64,000 nucleotides of DNA, from the NCBI GenBank assembly GCA_032158295.1, contig CM063243.1, positions 4,844,948-4,908,947 on the forward strand, in the 5' to 3' direction. Shown piece after piece: positions 42,812-56,119 of the stretch. A program made the translations under genes and the position numbers. The stretch's first letter is position 1, and every line of letters starts with the position of its first letter. The stretch comes from Pycnopodia helianthoides. Taxonomy: Eukaryota; Echinodermata; Asteroidea; Forcipulatida; Asteriidae. The notes under the pieces were generated by a model, which worked only from the letters and a program-made list of their open reading frames with translations, did not search any database and was not told the DNA's origin.

Positions 42812-44773
42812 ACTCCGTCGCGTTGTATGCAACGGAGGAGCAGTGTTCTAGCCAGAAAAAAATTATAGGGTAGGGGCATTTAAAAAAATCTTTGATTATT
42901 TTCGATAAATACCTTTACTTTCCATACAGTTACTGTCCATACAAATATAAATTGTTCCATACAAACCTGTTTAATTGTATAAAAAGGTTTATTTAACTCT
43001 TTTTCATTTTATAAAAATAAATAAAACATTTTATTTTACGTCGTGGTCACGGATTTATTAAGCCGTTTTACAAACTGTTTATAAAAAAAAAAAAAAAAAA
43101 AAAAAGCCCCCCCCCCCCAAATAAAAATAAATCTCCTTTTTTTAAAGGATTCCCTTTTTTGGATCTATGTAGAAAAATAAAATGTCCCCATTAAAAAGCA
43201 CCCAACAATGGCAATTTTGATGTACATAAAAACAAATTGCTCCCATCCGTCCCCAACCCCCTCCCCTTCGCGAGTCCCTTTCCAGGGTTCTCCACAGGGT
43301 CAAATTTTGTCCGGGCACACGCTGGCGGCGCTGGCCGCTGGGTGATTTTCACGCAAGCAATGCTTATGATGTGCAAGCGCAAATTATGTTGTAAATAAGG
43401 GTTCCCGGGCTTTACGTATATAACTGGTCCTAACGCACGGTCTTGCCGGTAGTCTTTCAGAGCACAGTCTTTCTTTGATCAGACAGTCGAAATTTTTTTA
43501 AATGTAGGATTCCACATATCATTAAAATTGTATGATATTCAACCAGGCATGTGATCAGGTCACGGAAGAAAACGCGGAAAATTTTATTTTTAGCAAGCGA
43601 AAGATTTTGGGCCAGCGCTACAGTCTGAATTAATCAGGCTTTTTACTTCAGCGTGGACGAAACATTCACAAAAACAATATAGGCCACAATTCTTACTTGG
43701 TAACAATGTGTTGTTTGTCCTCATTTTCAACATGTTTTTGTGACATTCCTTAGAAATGTGTTCCACAAGCGCGATGCGACCATCACACACGTGAAAGATC
43801 GTGTGCACTTAGTCTTGGCTCAAGGTGTTGGCCAATTTTCAGTGGTAACCTGATTCACAACATGCAGCCAACCTGCACCCACATGGCCATGTGCGACTAG
43901 ACTAGCTACTGATGATCTGCCTTGCATTATCTGTTCTGGCAAAGATGTATCGCGTGTGGTGGTGTGTGAGGTTGCGTGTACATGTAGATATAATTACGTA
44001 CATGTCGAGTTGGCCAACTTGATTGCTTACACACATCGATCGTAATCGTTTTGCGGTGTTGGTGACGATGGCGTGATTTGGTAAGCTGACTTATGACGTA
44101 TGGCATCGCGCTGCAACAATGTTTTGTTACAATATTTAAAAGAAAATGTTGATCCACAATTTAACACAGAGATAAGAGAAAACGTAAAAAAAAATAAAAA
44201 TCAGTTAATATTTTTAAAGCGTATCGATAGCGTATCGGAGGAAAAATAGCGTGTCGTTATTTTTCGATAGCGTGTCGGCCCGGCCCCACACCACTAGCAC
44301 TAACACATTTTCAAAATATCATGTCAGGACGATTTAATCACTTGGTAAGCTCAGTCATGTATCATTCATAGTAATTCCACAAGTATAAGAAATAAGGTGA
44401 AGTATGTAGGAGCATTATGAGCAATATTATAAGAAGGCAATTTATTATTTGCAATCAAAGTTGTACGACTTGCTCGTAAGTTGAAAACTTAGCGTTTTAT
44501 ATATGGTCAGAGGGTGGGCTCGTGGCGACTGATATGACCGACGGTCCGACCTTAAAAGAGAGCCATAACAGCCCAACAAGGTAGGCTACCACAACACCGT
44601 CTCTGTAACATACATCAGCTGAATTATGTAATTGGAAGAAACTCTGAGAAATAAAAAAAAAAACATACTGATTTTGTTTCCCCAAAACAATGACAAAAGT
44701 TTGCCAAACTTACGTCTACAAAATTAATTAATATCCTGACAATTTCACTTACATTTTGTAGGCCTGACATGTA
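42812..44773. other. Unassigned 2 kb, no supported gene
   Basis: Contains an A-run followed by a C-run at 43083-43118. The (-) frames at 43590-43808 and 43927-44157 have no recognisable domain. Confidence 0.4.
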
Positions 44774-45905
44774 TTAACCCTTTCACTCCCGCACCTGGGT
44801 ATATTATATCTTGCCTTCACGCATTGCGCACTCCGATGCCGCTCCCGGGATATCCCGGGTTGTGCGGTCATTGTACTTTTTTGCCACTGTCACGCTCGCA
44901 CCAAATGCACTACGAAAACAAAAGTACAGCATTAACTAAATGTTGAATGTATAGCCGTCTTTTGGTACTATTTTAAGAGGTTTTTTTTCCAACTCAGCAT
45001 TCAGGACTTATTGCATGGGTTTAGGCTGTGTGAAGTCAGAATCAAGAAAAAAATTGACAAAGATATTTTCTTCAAAATGTGGCTCATTTTGCTTCTGCGA
45101 TTTTGTTTTTTTGACTACTTGTGACTTTCCAAAAACTGTACTAGTTATTCAGGTGTGAGTATAGAGCAATAAATTAAGGAAAATATGTTATTTGGTTTGA
45201 ATTTTGGATTGTATTTTGTACTTGTATGTTTGCATATTCACACGTGTTACGGACGATGCACAACATAGCTATGTGCCCTCCGTTACTTTAGGATTTTTTA
45301 TTTCCATGTTTTCAAAGACTACTTGGCCTTAAAAATGTCCACAGTAATGCACGTCTTTAGTAATTTCCCTACTACTTATGAATAAAATTGCTGGCAGTTG
45401 ATCATAACAAAAACCACAAAACAACTTTGTCAAAGTTTATGTAGAAATCTGAACGAAAGTAAACAAAATTGCAAGATGGCAGCAGCCATGATGCGTCCAT
45501 GACCAGAGATGTGAACAACAATGCAATATAAAATCATTTTAAATATGAAATTTACGGACACACCATGCTACAAAGATTTAATAGTTCCTTAATTACATCT
45601 GTCAACTATAAAAAAAAAATTATAATGCAATCTAATATTGAAAAACAACAGCCAAAATGACACAAATAAAAACCACCTTTATTTTCTTTACAACTTCGTT
45701 TTCATATAAGGTCACATCACAGAGATCAACAAAACCTACCCACAAGACCATGTCCTAAATGAACATTACCTCAAAATGTTGTAAACGAATACTTTATTTT
45801 TAAATGATGTATATAAGCACACATTTATATAAATGGTTGTGTTTGAAAAATGTAATCGGGATGTGCGGTTGCTGTGTACAAAGTATATGGGACTGAAAGG
45901 GTTAA
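44774..45905. mobile_element. piggyBac-like non-autonomous element, 1.13 kb
   Basis: TTAA on both sides. Left TTAACCCTTTCACTCCC, right inverse TTAACCCTTTCAGTCCC. Subterminal GTGCGGTCATTG (44870) and CAACCGCACATC (inverse near 45865) are a second inverted pair. CCCTTT ends with TTAA targets are typical of piggyBac elements. No transposase frame. Confidence 0.82.
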
Positions 45906-45951
45906 CAGTTTGTGTATTTTTGTATGCAGAGTCAACAAGCTGTCAATATTT

Positions 45952-46570
45952 ATAAATGATGCTTGTTACCACACAAGTGGTTGCTGCACTGAAAGCACAT
46001 GATGTGTCCCTCCCTGCAGTGTGAAGCATGCAAGCACATAGACAAGGAACAGAGCATCACAGCTACAACCTCAAGTTGCTCAGGTGAGTCAATAGATAAA
46101 ACAATTCAGTTAACTGTCAGTAGAAGCTTAGAAAAGCCTAGTGGTGAAAGTGGACCCCCAGTTAATTGCCATGGTGTTCAGAAATAAATTTGACCCCCCA
46201 AAACTATGACCCCCAGGAGTGAACAGGTTTTGTTCTGTATTATTTGTGATGTGTGTTTTGTCCAGTCCAGTTCAATATAAATGATGCTTGTTACCACACA
46301 AGTGTTTGCTGCACTGAAAGCACGTGTGTAGTGTCCCTCCCTGCAGTGTGAAGCATGCAGGCACATAGACAAGGAACCCAGTGTCACAGCTACAACCTCA
46401 AGTTGCTCAGGGTCAGTCGATGCTTAGAAAAGCCTAGTGGTGAAAGTGGACCCCCAATTAACGGCCATATTGTTTAGAAATAAATTTGACCCCAAAAAAC
46501 TATGACCCCCACGAGTGAACAGGTTTTGTTCTGTATTTTATGTGGTGTGTGTTTTGTCCAGTTTTTGTCT
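45952..46570 (+). repeat. Direct duplication of about 315 bp with exon-like core
   Basis: 45955-46265 and 46277-46565 are homologous. Each holds an exon-like segment (46020-46083 and 46347-46410) after TCCCTCCCTGCAG. Diverged copies of the 3' part (AATAAATTTG, ACTATGACCCC and GTTTTGTCCA motifs) recur at 46680-46800 and 49625-49790. Confidence 0.8.
46020..46083 (+). other. Exon-like segment, copy 1
   Basis: A pyrimidine tract and CCCTGCAG precede it, and CTCAG followed by GTGAGT ends it, close to consensus acceptor and donor. In one frame it reads CEACKHIDKEQSITATTSSC. The second copy at 46347-46410 reads the same with K to R, QS to PS and I to V, but its donor is GGTCAG, which breaks the GT position. 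Coding status unknown. Confidence 0.4.
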
Positions 46571-46910
46571 TGAAGGCAAAGTAACAACTCATATGTCAAT
46601 CAAGTTTTTTTCATGTTGAATTTTCATTATTCGTTTGGTTGTCTATCAGACCTGAAACTTGATTCTTTGTTCAGAGTTGCCAAATAAATTTGTCATAATG
46701 AAATACCTTCCAAACGTGTGTTGGGTTTTATTCTGTCAAGTATTTTGTTGTGATGTATGTTTCGCCCAACTGTGAATAGTGTCTTGAAGGCAGAGTATGC
46801 ACCTGATATTATTACAAACAAGTGATGAGTGAGTTTCCATTCTTTTAAAAAAATTTAAACTGTAATGGACTTAGAATACTTCTTGTGTGGTGTAAGGAAA
46901 TAAATTTGCC

Positions 46911-47209
46911 TTAACCCTTGGAGCGCCGCCGACGTTCTAAAATGTCAAACTGAGTATCCATCCACAGGCCGCCAACGTACTCATACTTTCTACTACTCGA
47001 CCTAAAAAATATAAAATTGCCCTCTGGATAAAACGACCGGCACTGTAAGGAACCCTTCGAGTGCCGCCGACGTTCTGAAATGTCCTACTGAATCTCCACC
47101 CACAGGCCGCCGACGTTCCCTTACGTTCTACTACTCGCAGAAAAAAATAATAAATGGCCGGCCTGTGGATACAGAGTTACTAAAACGAGGCTGGCACTGT
47201 AAGGGTTAA
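46911..47209. mobile_element. piggyBac-like MITE, 299 bp
   Basis: TTAACCCTTGGAGCGCC at the left, the inverse of TTAACCCTTACAGTGCC at the right, TTAA on both sides. Inside, a GCCGCCGACGTTCT segment is present twice in tandem (about 46926 and 47065). Confidence 0.82.
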
Positions 47210-47396
47210 GTTATCTGACACTAAAGAGTGAATTGGTTTATTCAGTATCAAGTTATTAGGGTTTTTGGCCATCCGCCAAAAACCATGTTTGTTTTCGTTG
47301 CGATATGAATTTTTTCTCTCATACTTCCTTCCACAAATTATCTCATAGCATTTACATGTGAAACTTGTGAACATTCGATCTCAGGAACTTCAGTCT

Positions 47397-47753
47397 TATA
47401 GGGTGTGTAACATTGGTAAGATTGAAAATATAAATGTTCACAGATTTGCACATAACTTAAATGGTATAAAGATGGTCATGGTGGAAAACCTCCCTTAACA
47501 TAAGTTTTTCTTGAAATGCTATAGTTTTTTGGGAAATGAGTAAAGGATCTAGTCTTTATCGCGCGTGTCCAAAACCCGATGTTTGAAAACAATGGAAACA
47601 TATGGGGTCTTTCACTATTTTCTCATGGCTACGAAGATCGGTTGAGCTTAACATTTCACAAGTTTGTTATTTCATGTATATAGGCCTATGTTGGGTCACA
47701 TAAAGTGTGGATACTAGTCTTTTAAAATTACCAATGTTGTACAGGTGCTTTAA
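47397..47753 (+). mobile_element. Diverged MITE family B remnant
   Basis: Starts GGGTGTGTAACATTGGTAAG and ends TACAGGTGCTTTAA with the family B order in between (TGTTCACAGATTTGCACATA, TATCGCGCGTG). The left TTAA is lost. Confidence 0.65.
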
Positions 47754-48109
47754 AAGACACAAACAATACATCATAATGAAAGTCTGGGCCCTAGCTTAGA
47801 TCCAGCACGCAGTTCGATGGAGTGTTTTATTTCCTTTGTTGACGATATTAACGATTTAAAAACACCTGTAAATGTATCTTGAAACAAACACGATCGGCCA
47901 TTATTGTGTACATTGCCCATAAAACGCACTGTTCGTTAAATACTGTCTGCACCCCACAGAGCCAATGTGTCCAAGTGTTGTTCCGACCTTTTCATTGGTT
48001 TCACTTGGAACTTGTATTGCGCCCTCATATGTGGAGAGATTTAATGGCACAGCGTTATTTGTTCTTACAAATTTGTTTGTTTCGATGGGATCGTATAGGA
48101 GAAGGGATT

Positions 48110-48290
48110 TTTGTTGGCGGTTGAAGGCAGATTGTGCAACAGCACCTTGTAAAATGTTACATGGGGCTTTGTAAATAAACATGTCTTTAAATTTTGAATA
48201 TTGCTCCACATACCTTGAAGACAAAAATATTTCCTTGAGTTTTGAGACTCCTTGGGTGTGATAAAGCTCTGAACTGTGTATCATGTACTC
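48110..48290 (+). repeat. Stand-alone copy of the beta-lectin promoter repeat
   Basis: CAACAGCACCTTGTAAAATG, GCTCCACATACCTTGAAGAC, TTTGAGACTCCTTGGGTGTG and ATAAAGCTCTGAACT follow the same order as upstream of L3-L5, with no lectin nearby. It shows that the lectin promoter sequence is a dispersed repeat. Confidence 0.6.
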
Positions 48291-49620
48291 ATTTTGAACA
48301 AAATTTTATCCTTCCATTCCGTCAAAAGCGGTAAATCGAATATTGTCTCTCGGGGAAAGTAAAACCATTTTGAAGATTATTTCTCAACTAAAATAAACAA
48401 AGTATGACGTCATCACTACGTCATTGGGTGTCAACTTATACCAATTCCAAGGATACTGTTTAAAAAGTATGATATTTGAACTGCATGTCATAAATTCATA
48501 GTTTGCATCGTATTATTGCTCCTCACAACTGTCACATTTTATGCTCACACATGATCCATACTTATACCCTTCCATCCGACCAAATCAGAAAGTTCAAATA
48601 GAAAATAAAAGTGTGCCAATTTAATTGTGCCTTCAACAAAATTAATCAAGAATTTATTTATGTTTTTTTGTTCATCGTAAATGTAAACTAAAGCGCCGTC
48701 AAGCATCAGGTTCCATTTCCATGCTTAACTTGACATTTTTACATGTGGACAATCGATCGCCATGGACTGTGACAACTTAACAACATCACTATGACATTTT
48801 TCAATTCAGAATAGTTTATCTTGTTATAACCGAAACCCCAGTGTTTGTCATGCAACAAACACACATCTAGTGTTATTATTGTGGTGTTTTATTGTCCAAC
48901 CGGGAATGTTTGTCTTGCAGGCATATTAAAACTTCATATTATTTGTCATGAAGTTTTCTTTTATGAGTTTTTGTTATTCTTTTGCACAAAGACTTAGATG
49001 ACGTACAATCTGTTTGTAGCTTAAGAATGTAAAATTAACGGCCCCCAAACAAAGCAAAAACAAACACAAGTCAATAAATAAATGTAGAAAAAAATGATAA
49101 TAAAGAAATAATTTAACAAATAACATATATAAATCTGAGTCACAAATTTTTCTAAGTTTGTATGACCCTGCGAGACACCATACAAAAAATCCACACGCTT
49201 ACACCATCGAACTGTGATCTACTGTCCGTTTGTATTAGCGTGTAATTCATTTTTTTTTTGAAAACCCAATCACTTTCAAATGGACCAAAACCTTTAAATA
49301 TATACCATTTTGACTAAATAAAACAAATTCAAGCACAAATTATTTTTTAGATGAGCCTACATTTGTCTCTGTGAAGATTTTATACCACATGGTTCAATTT
49401 ACCTAGCAGTGGCCATTAGCCCCAATGATGAATAATTGCTGTACAATTTCTTAGGTAATTTTGGGAGAGCTGGTCATTGATGGATTTTTGGGGAGATGAA
49501 AAAGACCCTGGATAGTAACAAGACATTTACCATGCTATTTGGCTAGGTGTAGATGAGGAAGTTGTTGAACATGGAGTGTCTCAGTCTTTGGCTTGATCAA
49601 GCCAAAGACACAAGGGGTGT
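48291..49620. other. No feature recognised
   Basis: AT-rich (especially 48590-49340) with no reading frame of interest. Confidence 0.4.
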
Positions 49621-50143
49621 ATAAGAAAATAAATTTGATCCCCCAAAAACTATGACCCCAACAAGTGTGTGGTTTTATTCTGTGTCAATATTTTGTGCCG
49701 TCTGTTTTGTCCAACTGTGAATCAGTGTCTTGTCAGTGAGTAGGAAATAAATTTGCCCTTGAAAGTAACTGACCCAAAGAAGTGTGTTGTTTTTGTTCTG
49801 TGTCAATGAGTTGAGTCAACCGTACTGTATGCTTCCTAAACCTGGACGTTCACTACCCGACAGGAGAAGATATTGGATGGGGCGTATACCTATATGCTGA
49901 GAATCCTTGGTTGTTTCATGGACTGAACATAATGAGGAGCACCCACCTCTTGGTGATCTATCAAACGAATCGGACAAGACTTTTAAGTCACTGTTTTCAG
50001 CATCCTCTTCCGTCATCTTGTGGGAGCCAACCAAAGGAAAGGCAAGAGCAGGAGAGACACAGGAGTCCCACCCCACAACTGAGAAGACCTGCACTCTTGT
50101 ATGAAGGATCATTCTGGATGGAAGAGGATACAGAGAGGATCTT
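49621..50143. other. Diverged repeat of 46490-46800, then unassigned ORF-bearing sequence
   Basis: 49625-49790 repeats AAATAAATTTG, AAAACTATGACCCC and TCTGTGTCAAT motifs. 49816-50112 has open frames on both strands (98 residues minus, 85 plus) with no recognisable domain; I do not call a gene. Confidence 0.4.
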
Positions 50144-50484
50144 GGTCCAATTTCATAGAGCTGCTTAAGCAGGAAAAAAATGCTAACATTTTCTTCTAAG
50201 CAAAAATAAGCAAGATGCCAGCCACAAATTTGACATGCTGCATGGTAAATTTGGCTGGTAACCTCATTCTGATAAGCATAATTTTGATGTGCTCAGCTAT
50301 TTTTGGTGCTTATAACAGACATGCAACTTTTCCTCGGATCAGCTGATTTCCTCTTTTTTACTCTCAGTTTTACCATTCAAAATTGAAAAATACTGTACAA
50401 AGTCATTGAAATTTTGTAATTTCCTCTTTTTTGGTGAGGTTACAGTTGCATGCCTGTTATAAGCAGCTCTTTGAAAATGGGCCC
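50144..50484 (+). mobile_element. MITE family F, complete copy
   Basis: Left GGTCCAATTTCATAGAGCTG, right inverse GGGCCCATTTTCAAAGAGCT. The interior has repeated TAAGCA/TGCTTA words. A partial copy begins at 50640 (CCTAGAGCTGCTTAAGCAGA) and inverted fragments lie at 38953-39248. Confidence 0.75.
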
Positions 50485-50867
50485 AGATAGGCCCTTGTTG
50501 TTGAAACAGGACCTCCACCAGCCAGGACCTAATGGATTTGTTCTGTGTCAAGTTAAACAAAACAAATGTAGGCCTATTGATGTCTGTTTTGTCAAAGTGT
50601 GATAATTGGTATGGCAAATACTAGAGGTTTCCTATGGTTTCCTAGAGCTGCTTAAGCAGAAAATATTGCTTAACAATTTTCTGCTAAGCAGAAATGAGCA
50701 GGATACCACTCACAAGTGACACGTTATTTTGACTTGTAAGCCTGTTTTTGTTGTTCTTAAGCTTATTGCTGTGCTTTATTGGGTCCTGATGATAATGTTT
50801 ATAAATAAATTGCATCTTGTTTCCATTATTCTTGTTGTTGTACAGTAAGACTTTGACTATAGTTTCT

Positions 50868-51510
50868 CTGAAATAAATATAATACTACATTAAATTGAAT
50901 CATGGTGTTTGACTGTTACATTGAGGGGGCAATCCATTTAGCTACTAACTGCATCAGGTGAAAGGGTGGAAAAGGTGTAGGACTGGTAGTGGTCCAGCTA
51001 TGCTGAGGTGTATTCATACATTTTCCTTGAATGAACATAGTCCACTGATAATAGCGAGAGTGCATGATGCAAGATGTAGTTGGGAAGTATGACTGATTAG
51101 ACCTGGATGAACACAGTCACTCTCCAGAAAGGAACACAGCAACAAATCATGCAGATATTAGTTTCTTGTGCTCATTGTTTGTCTGTTGATGTGGAAATAA
51201 AAGTATCACTACATTAAATTGAATCATGGTGTTTGACCCTTACATTGATGGAGCAATCCCTTAGCTGCCAACTGCATCTGGTGAAAAAGGTTGGAAATGG
51301 TGGAGGACTTGTAGTGATCCAGCTATACTGCTGAAGTGTAGCCATACATTTCCCTTGAGTGAACATTATCCGCTGATAATAGTGAGAGTGATGCATGGGA
51401 TGGAGTGGTGAAGTACGACTGTTCAGACCTCGATGAGATATGAAGGACTATCTAATGACAGCATGTACCATGAACAAAGTCACTCTCCAGAAAGGAACAC
51501 AGCCACAGCC
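50868..51510 (+). repeat. Direct duplication of about 330 bp
   Basis: AATCATGGTGTTTGACTGTT at 50898 and AATCATGGTGTTTGACCCTT at 51221 begin two homologous segments that include CACTCTCCAGAAAGGAACAC (51119 and 51480). No conserved reading frame. Confidence 0.8.
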
Positions 51511-53825
51511 AAGGGAGTTAACATTAGCAGGACCAAAGATGAGCAGTGTGATGGAAACACCACCAGACTTCTTCAAGCTGAAACATGAGTCTCAGCTCAG
51601 CAACAGAATGTGAAATCCAAGCACAGTCTAAACACTATTGTTTAGAATGCCAAAATGGAAAGCTCTTTTTAAAGGAAAGGTAAATGTTTTGTGTTGATGT
51701 GGACTTCAGTGTAGTTGGGTATAACTTTTAAGATTCCTTGCTAGGTTATTTTATTGTATACTTTGTTTTATACAATTCTGTTGTGTGATAATTAAGAACT
51801 GTATATTTGACCTTCTACTTTTTTTCATGGCTCTGCTTCTTGTAAGTGATAAATCAGCGCTTATGGAAGCAGACAATTTTGCACTTTATGTAAGCGTGTT
51901 TCAATGTAGCTTGTTCCAATTTGTACATCACACTACTAAGCATTCTTCACTTACATGTATAGATAGCTAGTGCAGAAATGTTGCGCTTACCCTTTAAGCC
52001 GAAAATGATGACTGTAAGCGCAGAATTTCGCAGCAAACAAAGCCATGAAATTGGGTCGAGATTTCTTAACCACTAGACCAAGAAGCTTGCCCAGACATAT
52101 TTTTGTTCATTTCTCAGACAGGTTATTATTGAAGCATACTTAATTTTAAACTAAGTAGGCCTACATTAAGGTTAAAAACTGAAATGTTTTCAGTAATCAC
52201 AGTCAAAAGACATTTTTCTGTTAGATACTTTGCAGGCTAAAACCCATCTCTATAGCTAAGGAGATTCTGAGGCTGACATACCAGAGAGACAGGTTGCTGG
52301 ACAAGACTTGAATCCTCTTTATCAACATTCATGGTCAGTCTTAATTGAAAACTTGGAAGGTTTGAACTCCTGCACTCTTCCAATAACCAAAAATGTACCA
52401 TCTCTTTAACGTTAAAACCCAGGGTTGTTCTTGCTGGTGGAGAAATTGTTCCCTCCTGCAGAAGATTGGCATGGTGGCCAAGGACAGATGCAAGAGTGGC
52501 GGCCTCTAAAACTTCCCGTTAACATCCAAAGCCTTGTGGACATTGATGATGATACCATCAAATGGCTGGCAGGGTTGAAATTTACACTGGACTGCAGGCC
52601 CGAGACCAGTGATTTTAACGTCTGGGTCAGTAAACTCACGACTGGACAATCAAGTCTGACATCTTTTTTTTCTTCAATTTACTGTGTCATATCTTTAATC
52701 ATTAAAAAAAAAAACATGTTCAAATGTAGACTTTGAGTTTGATAATTAATATCATTCAATTTTCTTGATGAGTATCAAAGTATACTGATCCATAACAACA
52801 CATATATCAGATATTTCGTCTCTAAATAGTGGTTTAAACTGTTATTGTGATTCTGCTCAAGTAAAAAATATTCCTGGTCCAGTAACACCGGTGCCAGTAA
52901 ATAGTTTGAGCTATAAACCCAAAGGTATCAGGGATTTTTGCACAAATTTGAGCCCTGGGTGGAGCATAGCAACCTACCAATCTTACTTTGTGTCTAAGAT
53001 AGTTTCCATACAAACAATGACAGGATTGTAAATCATGAAGAAGCAGAGTTGATTAATTTCATTCTACAAGCTTATGGATTAAATCACACTAACAAAGTTG
53101 AGAAAATAGCAAACAAAATTGAGAAAAAAGCACCTGAAGACTTCCAAAATCAGTGTTGTTTGTTTTAGTTGTAGCAGTCCCCCCAAAATACTACAATTAA
53201 ACAAGCACAACATCTGTTGCAAACATATAAACTTTTCTTTGTTGTTTTCTCGAAAATGTAACTGGCCAGTTTAATGACATTTCCACAGGTTGCTTATATA
53301 ATGTGATAAATGAAGTTGATCAGAACGAGTGTACTCTTTCAGTAACCTCCATTGAAAAGGAGTTTTTCTTTTTCAGATGGCTGCCCAGGATATACACCAC
53401 CTCTTGTTTTGGTAAGATAATCCACAATGGAGATGTCCACCTACTAGGATGGAAATGGACACCAGGGGCATTGGACGGGAATCTTACAATTTCCTTGTCA
53501 CTTCCAGTTGACAGGGATACTCTTGGTAGCTGGCCCTCACAGTCAAGATGTCTTATCTAATTGAAGACAGACCCTCTGGTGATGAGGTCTTAGACAGGGC
53601 AGGGGTGCTATGAGATATACGATCACGGTGAGTTAAAAGTAACAAAGTTTGCTAACATGTGACAACTTCAACCCCCATAGATCTTGAGAAGTAACTATAG
53701 ATAAAGAGACATGATCAACCACACTGGGGAAACATAACCCATAGGGCTCAGTTTAGTCACTAGCCTGGTGCTGTGGGCTAGACAAGCCTGCTTTTTAGGT
53801 AGCCCCTACAGGCTAATGACAAATA
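51511..53825. other. Unassigned, weak ORFs only
   Basis: The plus frame at 52425-52736 (103 residues, containing NIQSLVDIDDDTIKWLAGLK) and the one at 53303-53560 (85 residues, following TTTTTCAG) look less random than most, but I recognise no family and no splice structure. Confidence 0.35.
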
Positions 53826-54205
53826 TTAAAGGCAGGATATACTTTTGATAAATGTCAGAAACTAGTATCCTCACTTGGTGTATCCCAGCATATGGATAAA
53901 ATAACAAACCCGTACAAATTGGGGCTCAATCGGTCATCAAAGTTGCAAGAAAATAATGAAAGGAAAAACACCCTTGTTGCATAGAATTGGGTGCTTTCAA
54001 ATTCCTGAGAAAAGCTTCATTCTCAGATTCAAATATTTTAAGTGAGAAATAACCTCTTTCTCAAAAACTACGTTACTTCACAGGTAGTTGTTTCTCATAA
54101 TGTTTTATACTATCAGCAGCTCTCAGGTGCTCCTTACCAAATGAGTTTTTATGGTAATGTATTTCTTGAGTAATTGCCAAAAGTATCCACTATCCACTGC
54201 CTTTA
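53826..54205 (-). mobile_element. MITE family A, copy 4, diverged and reversed
   Basis: 380 bp. Read on the minus strand it follows family A (GGCAGTGGATAGTGGATACT, AACTACGTTTTTG-like region as AAAACTACGTTACTTCACAG on plus). The right TTAA is changed to TTTA. Confidence 0.75.
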
Positions 54206-55420
54206 GGGATTCTGCTTTAGTGAAACCATTTAATTGTCTTCAATTTTGTATTCGTTCGAGTTTGTGGAAGTTTATGTAGGCCTTTGAAAACGTACAGCTA
54301 ACTGGAGGCAACTCATCAAAGGAAACCAAATTGTGCAAGCCCTGAAACCCAAATGTAAACTTGGACACACACAAGAGTCCAATGCAATACTGGACTACTC
54401 AGCAAAAAATATAATTCTGGTTTTGTTTTGCACTATGTGAAATGTTCCATTCGCCCTCGTATAAATTCTGAACACAAGAAACTGTTGTTTTACCTCTAGT
54501 TTTCTGCATTCAACAGTTGGTTGTTTTTGAGTCTTTATTGTGGCAATGTTGTATGATTTCTTTGCAGGTGATAAGTGGACAATCTTCAAGGACTTGAAAG
54601 AGGCAAAGTATTTTTTCTTTTTGCACTACTATTTATTTACATACATTTGTTTGTTGTGTCGCAATTGTGTTAGAGTTGAGTGTGTAGGTTGTGTTTTATC
54701 AGGTTTGAAAGATTATGGGAAATTCCCTAAGGAAGCTTCATGTTGAACACAAATATCAGAACCAACTGTTTAACTTTTGATAGTGTAAACTTTGGTATGT
54801 CATTTGCTATATTAGTTTCGTTCTGAGGCTCACTGATTAATGAAGTTCATACCAGCACCAATCCTTAATAGAGCTGTTTCAGGCATTTGAGGTCCCTGAC
54901 TTAAGTACTGCTTATTTCTACTGTAACAATCAAATTTATCCTGACATGCAACAGTTCCCCAAACAACTTATTGCTGTTTTCAGTGTTGGTTTTCTTCATT
55001 GTGTACACAGAAATAAGGCTAAATAAGCCATTTAAAACTAACTGTTTTTACCTATATCTGCCCAACTACAGGATTTCCTTTAAAACACACAAACACTGTT
55101 AGCGCCAACCGCTGTAAAGCCATAGATGAACAAGACGTTATAAGTGTCTTTCTTTGTACTCTCACTATGGGTGGAGGAACGCGGCTTAACATTTTTATAT
55201 CAAATTAAGGAGAATGGTGCTCTTTCCAACGATGTACCGTTTGCTAGGATATGTTTACTATGCAAGGCAGTAAATAATAAATGTTTATTGTTTTGCGGCA
55301 ATAAATTTTACGTGGAACAGTGTTAAATGTACTGTGACCAGTCAGGCAGATATGGGTTATTTATGGGTAATGTTTGAAACACTAAATGTTCAAAATTGTG
55401 TGATTATTTTTGGTGTTCAG

Positions 55421-55503
55421 GAAGACATTACCATCTCCAAAGATCTACCCATCAACAAGTAGATGTCCAGCCTATGATAACTGAGCAGACTTCTCAGTAA
55501 AAG
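55421..55503 (+). other. Exon-like cassette 1
   Basis: 83 bp after TGGTGTTCAG and before GTGAAG. Contains ATCTCCAAAGATCTACCCAT. In the frame used by cassettes 3-5 it has a stop, so it is not coding in that frame. Confidence 0.4.
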
Positions 55504-56042
55504 GTGAAGTCCCCAAATTTACCCCCGTCCTAAACGGAACTCTACAATAATTGTGCAGAGTATCTGTTGTTGCTCTGTATTGAAATGAGGTTAATTTCAG
55601 TCTATTTTTTTGTAGCATTAAAATTCATTCACAGAAGTATGGCAATCAATTTAGAGTTGAAAAGCTGGGTTGTTTGTTTTGAAGATTCTTTGTAAGTCCC
55701 TCAAGATGTTTCATGTTAAAAAACTAATATCAAGACAAATTTGTAGATTGGTAATCATAAAGGTCATAGGCCCTATCGCAGCAATCCTCAAGAAACACTG
55801 TCTCCAGGCATTTGGCGTCCCCCAAATTCACTGTTGTATATTGTGATTGCAGCAAACAAAATGTTCCTGAAATGCATGAGTTCCTCCAAACATTTTGTTG
55901 CTGCTTGCAGTGTTGGTTTTTCTTTACTTATTTTTATTGAATTCTGAAAGTGAAATTAAGTTCTCTGAACGTTAGCTGTGTTAAGGACAGGTATGTTCTA
56001 AACACTAAATGTTGCAAACTGTGCATTTTGTTTATCTTGCAG

Positions 56043-56119
56043 TTTTTGCATCTCCAAGACGTCTACCGTCAACAATAGATGTCCAAGTCACCTCTGAAGC
56101 ACTGCACTCTCAGTAAAAG
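56043..56119 (+). other. Exon-like cassette 2
   Basis: 77 bp after TTATCTTGCAG and before GTGAAT. Two single-base deletions relative to the others shift the frame, and all frames contain a stop. Confidence 0.4.

Noticed and set aside
49816..50168. Open frames on both strands (98 and 85 residues)
   Set aside because: No family recognised; both strands open at once is weak evidence, so left as unassigned.
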